From Ferrovibrio xuzhouensis (GTDB lineage Bacteria; Pseudomonadota; Alphaproteobacteria; Ferrovibrionales; Ferrovibrionaceae), in the NCBI RefSeq assembly GCF_042648965.1, contig NZ_JBHRYJ010000001.1, positions 1,364,001 through 1,428,000 on the forward strand: 64,000 bases of DNA. The letters are read 5' to 3'. The position numbers were made by a program, and so were the translations under genes. Below, piece by piece: positions 26,131 to 34,550 of this stretch. The first letter of the stretch is position 1, and the number at the start of each line of letters is the position of its first letter. The notes beneath the pieces were generated by a model that did no database searches, was not told the DNA's origin, and worked only from the letters and a program-made list of their open reading frames with translations.

Positions 26131-26710
26131 TACGGTAGCCAGCGAGCCGCAGGCCGGGCTGTTCGCGCAGCAGCCAGCGCGCCCGCATCTCCGGCATGAT
26201 CGCAGTCTCGACCCGGCCGCCACCGAGCATGCGCAGCGCCGTCTCGTAATCCACCACCGGCACGCGGACGAGCGCCGCATCGCCGTCGAAATCCGCCGTG
26301 TAATGGGCGCCGCGCAGGGTGGCGATACGCAGGCCGCGCAGATCGTCCCGGCGGGCGATCACCGGGCCGTTCTGCCGCACCACGAAGACCTTGGGTTCGG
26401 CCGGCAGGGCGGGGTCGAGATAGAGCAGATAGGCCTCGCGCTCAGGCGTGCGGTTCGGTCCCAGCATCAGGTCGCCCTCGCCGTTCTGCATCATGGCAAA
26501 GGCACGCGCATAGGGCACCTGCATGAAATCGAGCCGGACGCCGGCGCGCGCGGCGGCGGTGCGGGCGATATCGACATAGATGCCGCTGTAGCGCGGCGGC
26601 CGGGTGCTGTCATCAATGATGCGATAGGGCGGCGCGTCGTTGAGCAGGACCTGCAGCACCGGTCCGTCCGCCGCGAGCAGGCGCTGCGGCAGCAGCGCCA
26701 GGCAGAGCAT
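25406..26710 (-). CDS. Chimeric ORF: truncated SBP_bac_3 receptor fused to a foreign low-GC tail
   Basis: A 434-aa frame made of two unlike parts. Residues about 1-195 are GC-rich and form the front of a periplasmic amino-acid-type binding protein: signal peptide, YSGIYVDIARTAAARAGV, YARAFAMMQNGEGDLMLG and LRIATLRGAHY. The expected last ~60-80 residues are missing. After about GYRIPY the DNA becomes AT-richer and codes about 235 residues of another soluble, charged protein. That part contains EHDSETCLTVLEQ and TSWWFTLDS, a spacing reminiscent of the last acidic motifs of PIN nucleases; this is a guess. The start is uncertain, as the signal peptide looks short. It may be a pseudogene fusion. 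Confidence 0.6.
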   Translation of the reverse strand: MLCLALLPQRLLAADGPVLQVLLNDAPPYRIIDDSTRPPRYSGIYVDIARTAAARAGVRLDFMQVPYARAFAMMQNGEGDLMLGPNRTPEREAYLLYLDPALPAEPKVFVVRQNGPVIARRDDLRGLRIATLRGAHYTADFDGDAALVRVPVVDYETALRMLGGGRVETAIMPEMRARWLLREQPGLRLAGYRIPYVFAQYTLAGKVRAGFSSWIEQFCGTYKPAEDIAEFLYDQFGIEVRSPDAPENLSPDLTSEIREYWRRVQDRRRGSRDDFGMMANRLAEHDSETCLTVLEQRKLGVGKSPLGYTSWWFTLDSAAWRMQSDIDPAVWLEIKHSPVISIDFLLKYLTFGPNRDQVAHSERSLASMLSGVILESLPNDLLEIVNKIRQESEGVSERVVQRRIRDAVDREKSKIGPVHMAGLDGANQSINDMF

Positions 26711-26873
26711 CAGGACGGCGGCGATGCGAAGCGACGACAGGATGCGGCACTCCCGGTGGATTGCACGACTGTCGCATGTCTACGAACGATTTTGGCCGCT
26801 CGCCGACATGCCGGGATCATTCTATCGGCGGCTGCGCGGCTTCGGCAATGATATCGGGATCAGACGGACTGCA

Positions 26874-27185
26874 CTAAACCGGCAGGCCGAAATGCCGGCG
26901 CGCAATCAGGCAGGCGTCGTCGCCGGGCAGGCAGGCCCGGCAGACATCGGGGCGCAGCGCATAGATGGCACAGCCGGTGGCGCGGCCGACCTGGCCGGTC
27001 AGCGCGTCGCAGCGGTTGTCGGTGCTGCGCATGCGGCCGCGCTCGTCATCGACCAGCGCCGCCGGGATACGGGCGATGGTTGCGTCGTCTTCCAGGGTGA
27101 AGCGCGGCCAGTCGGCAGCGTAGGAACAGCAGGCACCGCAGGACTGGCAGTCAAACTCTGCCGCCGGCGGTGCTGCATCGTTCAC
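26874..27185 (-). CDS. YkgJ-family cysteine-cluster protein
   Basis: A 103-aa protein with the YkgJ zinc/iron-chelating cluster: CQSCGACC near the N-terminus, then DNRCDAL, GCAIYALRPDVCRAC and a final Cys. The function of the family is unknown; a metal-binding role is presumed. The proposed start is GTG at 27185, since the upstream frame overlaps the DUF6481 gene antisense-like and is not family sequence. Only 10 nt separate it from the DUF6481 stop, so the two are probably co-transcribed. Confidence 0.82.
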   Translation of the reverse strand: MNDAAPPAAEFDCQSCGACCSYAADWPRFTLEDDATIARIPAALVDDERGRMRSTDNRCDALTGQVGRATGCAIYALRPDVCRACLPGDDACLIARRHFGLPV

Positions 27186-27195
27186 TGGCAGGCGT

Positions 27196-27558
27196 TCACT
27201 TGCGGGTTTTGGCCTTGCGGGCGGCGTAGCGGGCGTCGCGCGCGGCCTTGAGTTCGGCCTCGCGGGCGACGGCGGCGACGGCCTGTTCGGCGGCCAGACG
27301 CTCGGCCTCGGCGGCGCGGGCGATCTTTTCTTCGGCCTCGCGCAGCAGGGCGGCCTCGCGCTCGGCGCGGCGGGCGGCCTGGCGGGCTTCGCGGGCGGCG
27401 GCATTGGCAGCGCGCTCGGCCTGGCGGGCCTGCAGCGCAGCCTCGTCAACGACCGGTGCGGTGCGGAATTTCTCGAGCGCGGCGCGGCGCGCGGCGGCGG
27501 CGGCCTGCTGGCGGTCGCCGAAGTCGGTATCTTTGTAGGCGTGGCGTGAGGCGGACAT
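27196..27558 (-). CDS. DUF6481 Ala/Arg-rich helical protein
   Basis: A 120-aa highly charged protein of the DUF6481 type. After YKDTDFGDRQQAAAAARRAALEKF, the rest is one long Ala/Arg/Glu-rich helix (about 40-115) with coiled-coil character and a basic end. In alphaproteobacteria such genes often sit near cold-shock protein genes, as here. Possible RNA-associated role by context only. The upstream cspA-like terminator isolates it from the cold-shock gene. Confidence 0.78.
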   Translation of the reverse strand: MSASRHAYKDTDFGDRQQAAAAARRAALEKFRTAPVVDEAALQARQAERAANAAAREARQAARRAEREAALLREAEEKIARAAEAERLAAEQAVAAVAREAELKAARDARYAARKAKTRK

Positions 27559-27600
27559 TCCGGCTTTCTATGTGTTGTTTCAGCAAAGGCGCAAAAGAAA

Positions 27601-27631
27601 GGCCGGGCCCGTCGGTGTGACGGGCCCGGCC
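27601..27631 (-). terminator. Rho-independent terminator of the cold-shock gene
   Basis: A perfect 13-bp stem (27601-27613 with 27619-27631) around GGTGT. On the minus strand it is followed by TTTCTTTT. It is 13 nt past the stop. Confidence 0.93.
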
Positions 27632-27644
27632 GGATCTGACTAGA

Positions 27645-27854
27645 TCAGGCCGCCTTGATGTTGGCGACGGCGGTCTTGCCCGAGCGACGATCCTGCTCGG
27701 TATCGAACGACACCTTCTGGCCTTCGTTGAGCGCGCTCATGCCGGCCCGCTCCAGCGCCGAGACATGCACGAACACGTCCTTGCTGCCGTCGTCCGGCTG
27801 GATGAAGCCGAAGCCCTTGGTGACGTTGAAAAACTTAACGGTGCCCGTCATCAT
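27645..27854 (-). CDS. Cold-shock protein (CspA family)
   Basis: A 69-aa single cold-shock domain protein that binds single-stranded RNA/DNA. RNP1 (KGFGFIQPD) and RNP2 (VFVHVSAL) are intact. AAAGGA lies upstream of tandem ATG codons (27854 and 27851); either may be used. A long untranslated leader of about 185 nt runs from a good promoter, as in other csp mRNAs. Confidence 0.95.
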   Translation of the reverse strand: MMTGTVKFFNVTKGFGFIQPDDGSKDVFVHVSALERAGMSALNEGQKVSFDTEQDRRSGKTAVANIKAA

Positions 27855-28045
27855 GATGATGATCCTTTCGGGTTTGGCGCACAGGCGCAGGACACAGATG
27901 TTGCGTACTGAAAGCCCGGCTTGTCGATTTTGGAAGAGAGTCCGAAAGTTCGCCGCGCGACGGAGCAACCCGGAGGATACATCCTGATGGCACAGGGCCA
28001 AGCGCGACAGACAGCCTGATTGTCCGGCCAAAGGTCGATGGCAGA
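27855..28045 (-). promoter_or_regulatory. Long 5' leader of the cold-shock mRNA
   Basis: About 185 nt between the predicted start site and the csp ATG contain no ORF worth calling. In other bacteria such leaders refold on cooling to control translation. The same role is inferred here from position and length, not from a recognised structure. Confidence 0.5.
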
Positions 28046-28074
28046 TATATAAGCGGTCTTGCCCGGCTTTACAA
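28046..28074 (-). promoter_or_regulatory. Sigma-70-type promoter of the cold-shock gene
   Basis: On the minus strand: -35 TTGTAA (28074-28069), 17-nt spacer, -10 TATATA (28051-28046). Transcription would begin near 28039. Confidence 0.65.
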
Positions 28075-28138
28075 GCGACCATTCCACGACAGTGCGGGCC
28101 ATACGCGGATATGAGACGAGATATGGCGGCAATCGGCG

Positions 28139-30811
28139 TTATTCGCCGAGCAGGGCCTTGAGCTGATACAGCAAATCGAGCGCCTGTTTCGGTGACAGGG
28201 CGTCGATATCGGCCGTCTTGAGCGCCGCTTCGATGGCCGAAGGCTTTATTGCTGCGGTTGCGGGCGGCGACGCCAGCGAAAACAGCGGCAGATCATCGAC
28301 GAGTTTCGCCGCACCGCCCTGGTCGGTCTCTTCCAGCTTGTGCAGCACGTCCGAGGCCCGCGCCAGCACGGCGGCCGGCAGGCCGGCGAGTTTCGCCACC
28401 TGGATGCCGTAGGAGCGGTCGGCGGCGCCGGCGCCGACCTCGTGCAGGAACACCAGCTCGCCGTTCCACTCTTTCACCTTGAGGGTATGGTTGCTGAGCT
28501 GTTTGAGCCGGTCGGCAAGGACGGTCAGCTCGTGATAATGGGTGGCGAACAGGCCGCGGCAGCGGCTTTTCTCGTGCAGGTATTCCACCACCGCCCAGGC
28601 GATCGACAGGCCATCGAAGGTCGCGGTGCCGCGGCCGATCTCGTCGAGGATGACCAGCGCCTTCTCGCCGGCCTGATGCAGGATCGCCGCCGTCTCGACC
28701 ATCTCGACCATGAAGGTGCTGCGGCCGCGCGCCAGATCGTCGGCGGCGCCGACCCGGCTGAACAGCCGGTCGACCACGCCGATATGGGCAAACGCCGCCG
28801 GCACGTAGGATCCCGTCTGCGCCAGCAGCGCGATCAGCGCGTTCTGGCGCAGGAAAGTGCTTTTGCCGGCCATATTGGGGCCGGTCAATAACCATAATTT
28901 CTGGCCGTCGCCGAGATTGCAGTCGTTGGCGACGAATTGCCCGCCCTGGCCGGCGCGGGCCAGCACCGCCTCGACCACCGGATGGCGGCCGCCGCGGATC
29001 TCGAAGGCCAGGCTGTCGTCGACCACCGGCCGCACCCAGCCGCGCTGCATGGCGAGCTCGGCCAGCGCCGCCGCGACATCGAGCTCGGCCAGCGCGCGCG
29101 CCGCCCGGGTCAGGGCGGCGGCATCCTGCAGCACCCGGGCGCAGAGGCCGGTGAAGATCTCGAGTTCCAGCGCCAGCGCGCGTTCGGCCGCCTGGGCGAT
29201 CTTGCTTTCCAGTTCCGACAGCTCGGGCGTCGCATAGCGCATGGCATTGGCCATGGTCTGGCGATGGATATACTGCACGCCCATGCGGTCGGCGTGGCGC
29301 GGCGTGACCTCGATGTAATAGCCGAGCACGTTGTTGTGGCGGATTTTCAGGCCCGGCACGCCGGTCTCGGCGGCGTATCTGTCCTGCAGCGCCGCAATGT
29401 GACGGCGGCTTTCGTCGCGCAGCGCGCGGAATTCGTCGAGTCCGGTATGATGGCCGGCCTTGACGAAGCCGCCGTCGCGGGCCAGCAAAGGCAGCTCGTC
29501 GCCCAGCACGGCATCGAGCGCCGCCACCAGCGCGGCATGGTCGCCGAGCCCGTCGCGCATGGCCGCCAGTGCCGGCGGCAGGGTGGCTTCCGCGCCCAGC
29601 CGTGCCTGCAGGGCACCGGCCTGGATCAGGCCATCGCGCAAGCTGCCGAGATCGCGCGGACCGCCGCGATTCAGGCTGAGCCGCGACAGCGCACGGGCGA
29701 GATCGGGCACCCGCTGCAGCGCACTATGGATATCGTCGCGCAGCCGCACGCCGTCGAGCAGATAGGCGATCGCGTCATGGCGCGCGGCAATCGCCGCCAT
29801 GTCGGTGAGCGGCGCCTGCAGGCGCTGGGCCAGCAGCCGGGCGCCGGCGCCGGTGAGCGTGAGGTCGATGGTGGCGAGCAGCGCGCCGTCGCGGGCGCCG
29901 GTCATGGTCTCGACCAGTTCGAGGTTGCGCCGGGTCGCCGGGTCGATCGCCATGGCGGCGGCCGGCGGCTGTTTCACCGGCGGATCGAGACGCGGCATGC
30001 GGCCGCGCTGTGTCGTCTCGACATAATCGAGCAGGGCGCCGGCCGCCGCGAGCTCGGCGCGGCTGAACTGGCCATAGGCATCCAGCGCCGCGACGCCGAG
30101 CGTCTGTTTCAGCCGGCGTTCGCCGGACACACTGTCGAACCGCGCCGACGGCAGCGGCGACAGGGCGGTATCCGCCTGCTCCAGCAGGACGCGCAATTCG
30201 GCCCGCGCCAGCAGGCTTTCGGGCAGCACCAGTTCGCGCGGGCCGATGCGGGCCAGATCGGCACCCAGCCCAGCCCCCTCCGGGCCGGCCAGCCCGGTTT
30301 CCGCCAGGCCGAATTCGCCGGTCGACATGTCGAGCCAGGCCAGCGCCATGCCGCCGTCGCTGCCGCCAACCTGCGACAGCGCCGCCAGATAATTGTTGCG
30401 TCGCGCGTCGAGCAGGCTGTCTTCGGTGATGGTGCCCGGCGTGACCACGCGGACCACATCGCGCTGCACAACGGATTTCGCACCGCGCTTCTTGGCCTCG
30501 GCCGGATCTTCGATCTGTTCGCAGACCGCCACCTTGAAACCCTGGCGGATCAGGCGCGACAGATAGGCCTCGGCCGCATGCACAGGCACGCCGCACATCG
30601 GGATAGGCTGGCCGTCATGCTCGCCGCGCTTGGTGAGCGCGATGTCCAATGCCCGTGCCGCGGTGCCCGCGTCGTCGAAAAACAGCTCGTAGAAATCCCC
30701 CATGCGGTAGAACAGCAGGCAATCGGGATTTGCCGCCTTGATGGTCAGATACTGCGCCATCAGGGGAGAGGTGCCGGGGGGCAGCGGAGGTGTCTGTTCT
30801 TGTTTGTTCAT
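28139..30811 (-). CDS. mutS: DNA mismatch repair protein MutS
   Basis: An 890-aa mismatch-recognition ATPase. The mismatch-binding Phe-X-Glu motif is in YRMGDFYELFFDDA (N-terminal domain). The Walker A is TGPNMAGKSTF, followed by the LDEIGRGTATFDG Walker B/signature region and the ATHYHEL motif near the C-terminal third. All MutS domains I-V are present at normal length. The ATG at 30811 was preferred because the family opening (SPLMAQYLTIKAANPD) follows; an upstream in-frame start is possible. It is divergent from maeB with a 127-nt intergenic region. Confidence 0.97.
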   Translation of the reverse strand: MNKQEQTPPLPPGTSPLMAQYLTIKAANPDCLLFYRMGDFYELFFDDAGTAARALDIALTKRGEHDGQPIPMCGVPVHAAEAYLSRLIRQGFKVAVCEQIEDPAEAKKRGAKSVVQRDVVRVVTPGTITEDSLLDARRNNYLAALSQVGGSDGGMALAWLDMSTGEFGLAETGLAGPEGAGLGADLARIGPRELVLPESLLARAELRVLLEQADTALSPLPSARFDSVSGERRLKQTLGVAALDAYGQFSRAELAAAGALLDYVETTQRGRMPRLDPPVKQPPAAAMAIDPATRRNLELVETMTGARDGALLATIDLTLTGAGARLLAQRLQAPLTDMAAIAARHDAIAYLLDGVRLRDDIHSALQRVPDLARALSRLSLNRGGPRDLGSLRDGLIQAGALQARLGAEATLPPALAAMRDGLGDHAALVAALDAVLGDELPLLARDGGFVKAGHHTGLDEFRALRDESRRHIAALQDRYAAETGVPGLKIRHNNVLGYYIEVTPRHADRMGVQYIHRQTMANAMRYATPELSELESKIAQAAERALALELEIFTGLCARVLQDAAALTRAARALAELDVAAALAELAMQRGWVRPVVDDSLAFEIRGGRHPVVEAVLARAGQGGQFVANDCNLGDGQKLWLLTGPNMAGKSTFLRQNALIALLAQTGSYVPAAFAHIGVVDRLFSRVGAADDLARGRSTFMVEMVETAAILHQAGEKALVILDEIGRGTATFDGLSIAWAVVEYLHEKSRCRGLFATHYHELTVLADRLKQLSNHTLKVKEWNGELVFLHEVGAGAADRSYGIQVAKLAGLPAAVLARASDVLHKLEETDQGGAAKLVDDLPLFSLASPPATAAIKPSAIEAALKTADIDALSPKQALDLLYQLKALLGE

Positions 30812-30859
30812 GGTCGAAAATAATATGCCAGTCGCAGACATAGCACAGCGCACGGCTCT

Positions 30860-30888
30860 TTTAACCCCTCGCGGCTTGGCCTTATGAT
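30860..30888 (+). promoter_or_regulatory. Possible maeB promoter
   Basis: -35 TTTAAC (30860-30865), 17-nt spacer, -10 TATGAT (30883-30888), with the start site near 30895 and an ATG at 30939. The -35 is a poor match. Confidence 0.4.
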
Positions 30889-30938
30889 GATGCCGGGAGC
30901 CAACGTCCCGAGTTTGGCCATAACCTCGCAGAGATATA

Positions 30939-33215
30939 ATGAGCGACGCGAAAAATCCGTCCCTGTACGACGACGCCCTCGAATTCCACAAGATGGGTCA
31001 GCCGGGCAAGCTGGAGATCGTCCCGACCAAGCCGATGGCGACGACCCGCGACCTCAGCCTGGCCTATAGCCCCGGCGTCGCCGCCCCCTGCCTGGAAATC
31101 CAGAAGGACCCCGACACCGCCTACGATTACACCGCGCGCGGCAACATGGTCGCCGTGATCTCGAACGGCACCGCGGTGCTGGGTCTCGGCAACCTCGGCG
31201 CGCTCGCGGGTAAACCCGTCATGGAAGGCAAGGCGGTGTTGTTCAAGCGCTTCGCCGATGTCGACTGCATCGACCTCGAGGTCGATACCGAGAATGTCGA
31301 CGAATTCGTCGGCGCCGTGCGTTACCTCGGCCCCAGCTTCGGCGGCATCAACCTCGAGGACATCAAGGCGCCGGAATGTTTCGTCATCGAGCAGCGCCTG
31401 CGCGAGCTGATGGACATCCCGATCTTCCATGATGACCAGCATGGCACCGCCATCATCGCGGCCGCCGGCATGATCAATGCCGCGCATCTGACCGGCCGCG
31501 ACATCAAGGACATCAAGATGGTCGTCAACGGCGCCGGTGCGGCGGGCATCGCCTGCACCGAGCTGATGAAGGCCATGGGGATGAAGCATGAGAATGTCAT
31601 CCTCTGCGACACCAAGGGCGTGGTCTACCAGGGCCGCACCGAGGGCATGAACCAGTGGAAGTCGGCCCATGCCGTGAAGACCGAGGCGCGCAGCCTGGAA
31701 GACGCCATGAAGGGCGCCGACGTATTCTTCGGTCTGTCGGTCAAGGGCGCGGTGACGCCGGAGATGCTGCGCTCGATGGCGGCCAATCCGATCGTCTTCG
31801 CCATGGCCAACCCGGACCCGGAAATCACCCCGGAAGATGCACTGGCCACCCGCGGCGACGTCATCATGGCGACCGGGCGTTCGGACTATCCGAACCAGGT
31901 CAACAACGTGCTCGGCTTCCCCTACATCTTCCGCGGCGCGCTCGACGTGCGGGCGCGCACCATCAACGACGAGATGAAGATCGCCGCCGCCGAGGCCATC
32001 GCGCTGCTGGCGCGTGAGGACGTGCCCGACGAGGTCGCCGCCGCCTACAAGGGCGAGCGGCCGAAGTATGGCCCCGGCTACATCATCCCCTCGCCGTTCG
32101 ATCCGCGACTGATCGTCGAGATCCCGCTGGCGGTCGCCAAGGCCGCTGTCGCGTCGGGCGTCGCCCGCAAGCCGATCACCGACTGGAACGCCTATGCCCA
32201 TGAGCTGCGCGCGCGGCTGAACCCGACCGCCGGAAGCTTGCAGATCTTCTTCGACCAGGTGGTGCAGAACCCGAAGCGCGTCGTCTTCGCCGAGGGCGAG
32301 GAAGAGACCGTGATCCGCGCCGCGCTGGAGTTCCGCGCCGCCGGCTACGGCACCCCGGTGCTGATCGGCCGCAGCGAGCGGATCGAGCAGACCATGAAGG
32401 CGATCGGCCTGAAGAACCTCGACGGCTGCGAAATCCACAATGCGCGGCTCAGCGAGCATAATGGCGAATACACCGACTTCCTGTATCGCCGGCACCAGCG
32501 CCGCGGCATGCTGCACCGCGACGCCCAGCGGCTGGTCAATCTCGACCGCAATGTGTTCGGCGCCTGCATGGTCGCCAACGGCCATGCCGATGCGCTGATC
32601 ACCGGCGTGACCCGGACCTATTCCGTCTCCTACGACGGCGTGCGCCTCGCGCTCGACCCGGCGCGCGGCCAGCGCGTCATGGGCCTGTCGATCATCGTCA
32701 CCAAGGGCCGCACCGTGTTCATGGCCGATACCACGGTAACCGAGCAGCCCTCGGCCGAGGATCTCTGCCAGATCGCCGTACAGGCGGCCTCGGCCGCCCG
32801 CCAGATGGGCCACGAGCCGCGCGTCGCCCTGCTGTCGCATTCCAATTTCGGCAATGCGCCGGGTGGCGTGGTGGAAGTCGTGCGCCAGGCGGTGATGGAA
32901 CTCGATGCGCTCGAGTCCGGCGGCCATCCGGTCGATTTCGAGTATGACGGCGAACTGAACGCGCGCGCCGCGCTCAGCCCCGACCTGATGAAGCTGTATC
33001 CCTTCTGCCGCCTGTCGGGTCCGGCCAACGTGCTGATCATGCCCGGCCTGCATTCGGCGCTGCTGTCGTCGCAGCTGCTGCAGGACCTCGGCGGCGGCAC
33101 GGTGATCGGCCCGCTGCTGGTCGGCATGGAAAAGCCCGTGCAGATCGTGCAGATGGGCGCGAGCATGAGTGAGATCGTCAACATCGCGGCGCTGGCGGCC
33201 TATAACGCGCGGTAG
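30939..33215 (+). CDS. maeB: NADP-dependent malic enzyme (MaeB type)
   Basis: A 758-aa enzyme that decarboxylates malate to pyruvate with NADP. The N-terminal malic domain (about 1-160, with YSPGVAAPCLEI and the catalytic Lys region GKAVLFKRF) and NAD-binding domain (VVNGAGAAGIACTEL) are followed at about 430-758 by a phosphotransacetylase-like domain typical of large MaeB proteins, which is regulatory. It is divergent from mutS, an order common in Rhodospirillales. A strong terminator follows. Confidence 0.95.
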   Translation: MSDAKNPSLYDDALEFHKMGQPGKLEIVPTKPMATTRDLSLAYSPGVAAPCLEIQKDPDTAYDYTARGNMVAVISNGTAVLGLGNLGALAGKPVMEGKAVLFKRFADVDCIDLEVDTENVDEFVGAVRYLGPSFGGINLEDIKAPECFVIEQRLRELMDIPIFHDDQHGTAIIAAAGMINAAHLTGRDIKDIKMVVNGAGAAGIACTELMKAMGMKHENVILCDTKGVVYQGRTEGMNQWKSAHAVKTEARSLEDAMKGADVFFGLSVKGAVTPEMLRSMAANPIVFAMANPDPEITPEDALATRGDVIMATGRSDYPNQVNNVLGFPYIFRGALDVRARTINDEMKIAAAEAIALLAREDVPDEVAAAYKGERPKYGPGYIIPSPFDPRLIVEIPLAVAKAAVASGVARKPITDWNAYAHELRARLNPTAGSLQIFFDQVVQNPKRVVFAEGEEETVIRAALEFRAAGYGTPVLIGRSERIEQTMKAIGLKNLDGCEIHNARLSEHNGEYTDFLYRRHQRRGMLHRDAQRLVNLDRNVFGACMVANGHADALITGVTRTYSVSYDGVRLALDPARGQRVMGLSIIVTKGRTVFMADTTVTEQPSAEDLCQIAVQAASAARQMGHEPRVALLSHSNFGNAPGGVVEVVRQAVMELDALESGGHPVDFEYDGELNARAALSPDLMKLYPFCRLSGPANVLIMPGLHSALLSSQLLQDLGGGTVIGPLLVGMEKPVQIVQMGASMSEIVNIAALAAYNAR

Positions 33216-33263
33216 GTAAACGGTTGCGGATATAACTGTTCGCGTATCAGCGTTTATTTCCGA

Positions 33264-33293
33264 CCGCCGCGGCTTGTGCCGCGGCGGTTTTTT
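33264..33293 (+). terminator. Rho-independent terminator of maeB
   Basis: A perfect 10-bp stem (33264-33273 with 33278-33287) around TTGT, followed by TTTTTTCTT. It lies only 43-66 nt before the next plus-strand gene. Confidence 0.93.
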
Positions 33294-33297
33294 CTTA

Positions 33298-33326
33298 GGC
33301 TCCGCGCAGGTTTTCACCCCGGAGCC
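33298..33326 (+). promoter_or_regulatory. Hairpin sequestering the ribosome-binding site of the first SBP gene
   Basis: GGCTCCG (33298-33304) pairs with CGGAGCC (33320-33326), which contains the GGAG Shine-Dalgarno sequence 4 nt before the ATG at 33330. It could limit translation unless opened. Confidence 0.35.
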
Positions 33327-33329
33327 GTC

Positions 33330-34544
33330 ATGCGCTTTCTCGCCTTTCTTGCTGTGGTTTTCTGTGCCGCCATGGCCAGTCTTTCCGCCCGCGCCGAAAC
33401 AATCGGCATCGCGTTCATCGATCCGCTGTCCGGCCCGGCCGCGGCGGTGACGCAGAACGGCCTCAATCATTTCCGCTTCATGGCCGAGCGGCTGTCGGAT
33501 GCGAAGCTGAAATTCGAGGTCACCGGCTACGACAACAAGCTGTCGCCGCAGGAGACCATCGTGCAGGCGCAGAAGGCGATCGATGCCGGCATCCGCTTTA
33601 TCGCGCAGGGCAATGGCTCGGCCGCCGCCGCCGCACTGGCCGATTTCGTCGTCAAGCACAACGAGCGCAACCCGGACGCCCGCGTGCTGTATCTGAACTA
33701 CGCCGCCATCGATCCGGCACTGACCAACGAGAAATGCTCGCCCTGGCATTTCCGCTTCGATGCCCATGCCGGCATGAAGATGCTGGCACTGGCGAAATTC
33801 ATCAAAACCCAGCCGCAGATCCGCAAGGTCTATCTGATCAACCAGGATTATTCCTTCGGCCGCGCCGTGCGCGATGCCGCTCTCGCGATGCTGAAGACCG
33901 AACGGCCCGATATCGAGATCGTCGGCGACGAGCTGCACCCGCTGGCCAAGATCAATGACTTCTCGCCCTATGTCGCCAAGATCGCGGCGTCCGGCGCCGA
34001 CAGCGTGATCACCGGCAACTGGGGCAGCGACCTGGCCCTGCTGCTGAAGGCGGCCGGCGACGCACATCTGAAAGCCGGCTGGTATACCTATTACGCCAGC
34101 GGCATCGGCAGCCCGACCGCGGTGAAGCAGAGCGGGCTTGAGCATCGCGTCTATGCCGTCATCGAGGGCCATGCCAATCTGCCGATGACCGACCGCATCG
34201 AGGACGACTATCGCGCACGCTTCGGCGGCGGTTTCGTGGTGCCGCGCATCCGCTTGGCCATGGAGATGCTGAAGGCCGCCATCGTCAGGGCCGGCAGCAC
34301 CGATGCCGACCGCGTTGCCGCGGCCATGGCAGGCGCGCAGCAGAAGACGATGTACGGCGGCATCGCCACCCTGCGGCCGGCCGACCACCAGGTCCTGCAG
34401 GATCTTTACGTGGCCTCGTTCGGGCCGCGCAACGCGAGCATGCATTTCGACGAGGAAAACACCGGCTGGGGCTGGAAGACGGCCGGGATGGTGAAAGCCG
34501 CCGATACGGCGCTGCCGACCACCTGCGTGATGCCGCAGCCGTAG
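33330..34544 (+). CDS. Liv-type ABC substrate-binding protein (paralogue 1)
   Basis: A 404-aa periplasmic binding protein (type 1 periplasmic fold). The signal peptide is about 1-22 (ending ARA-ET), then the family opening IGIAFIDPLSGPAAAVTQNG. It closely resembles the binding protein at 36130, sharing NKLSPQE, VQAQKAID, NYAA-D-LTNEKCS-WHFR, YLINQDYSFG, IVGDELHPL, GADSV-TGNWGSD and the WGWK-type end. Unlike that paralogue it has no permease or ATPase genes directly downstream, so it may feed the same importer. It is convergent with the GntR gene, 6 nt apart. Confidence 0.9.
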   Translation: MRFLAFLAVVFCAAMASLSARAETIGIAFIDPLSGPAAAVTQNGLNHFRFMAERLSDAKLKFEVTGYDNKLSPQETIVQAQKAIDAGIRFIAQGNGSAAAAALADFVVKHNERNPDARVLYLNYAAIDPALTNEKCSPWHFRFDAHAGMKMLALAKFIKTQPQIRKVYLINQDYSFGRAVRDAALAMLKTERPDIEIVGDELHPLAKINDFSPYVAKIAASGADSVITGNWGSDLALLLKAAGDAHLKAGWYTYYASGIGSPTAVKQSGLEHRVYAVIEGHANLPMTDRIEDDYRARFGGGFVVPRIRLAMEMLKAAIVRAGSTDADRVAAAMAGAQQKTMYGGIATLRPADHQVLQDLYVASFGPRNASMHFDEENTGWGWKTAGMVKAADTALPTTCVMPQP

Positions 34545-34550
34545 GCCGTC

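Noticed and set aside
30935..30940. Perfect TATAAT upstream of maeB
   Set aside because: It overlaps the ATG itself, so it cannot be the promoter of this reading frame; the match is fortuitous or drives nothing obvious.
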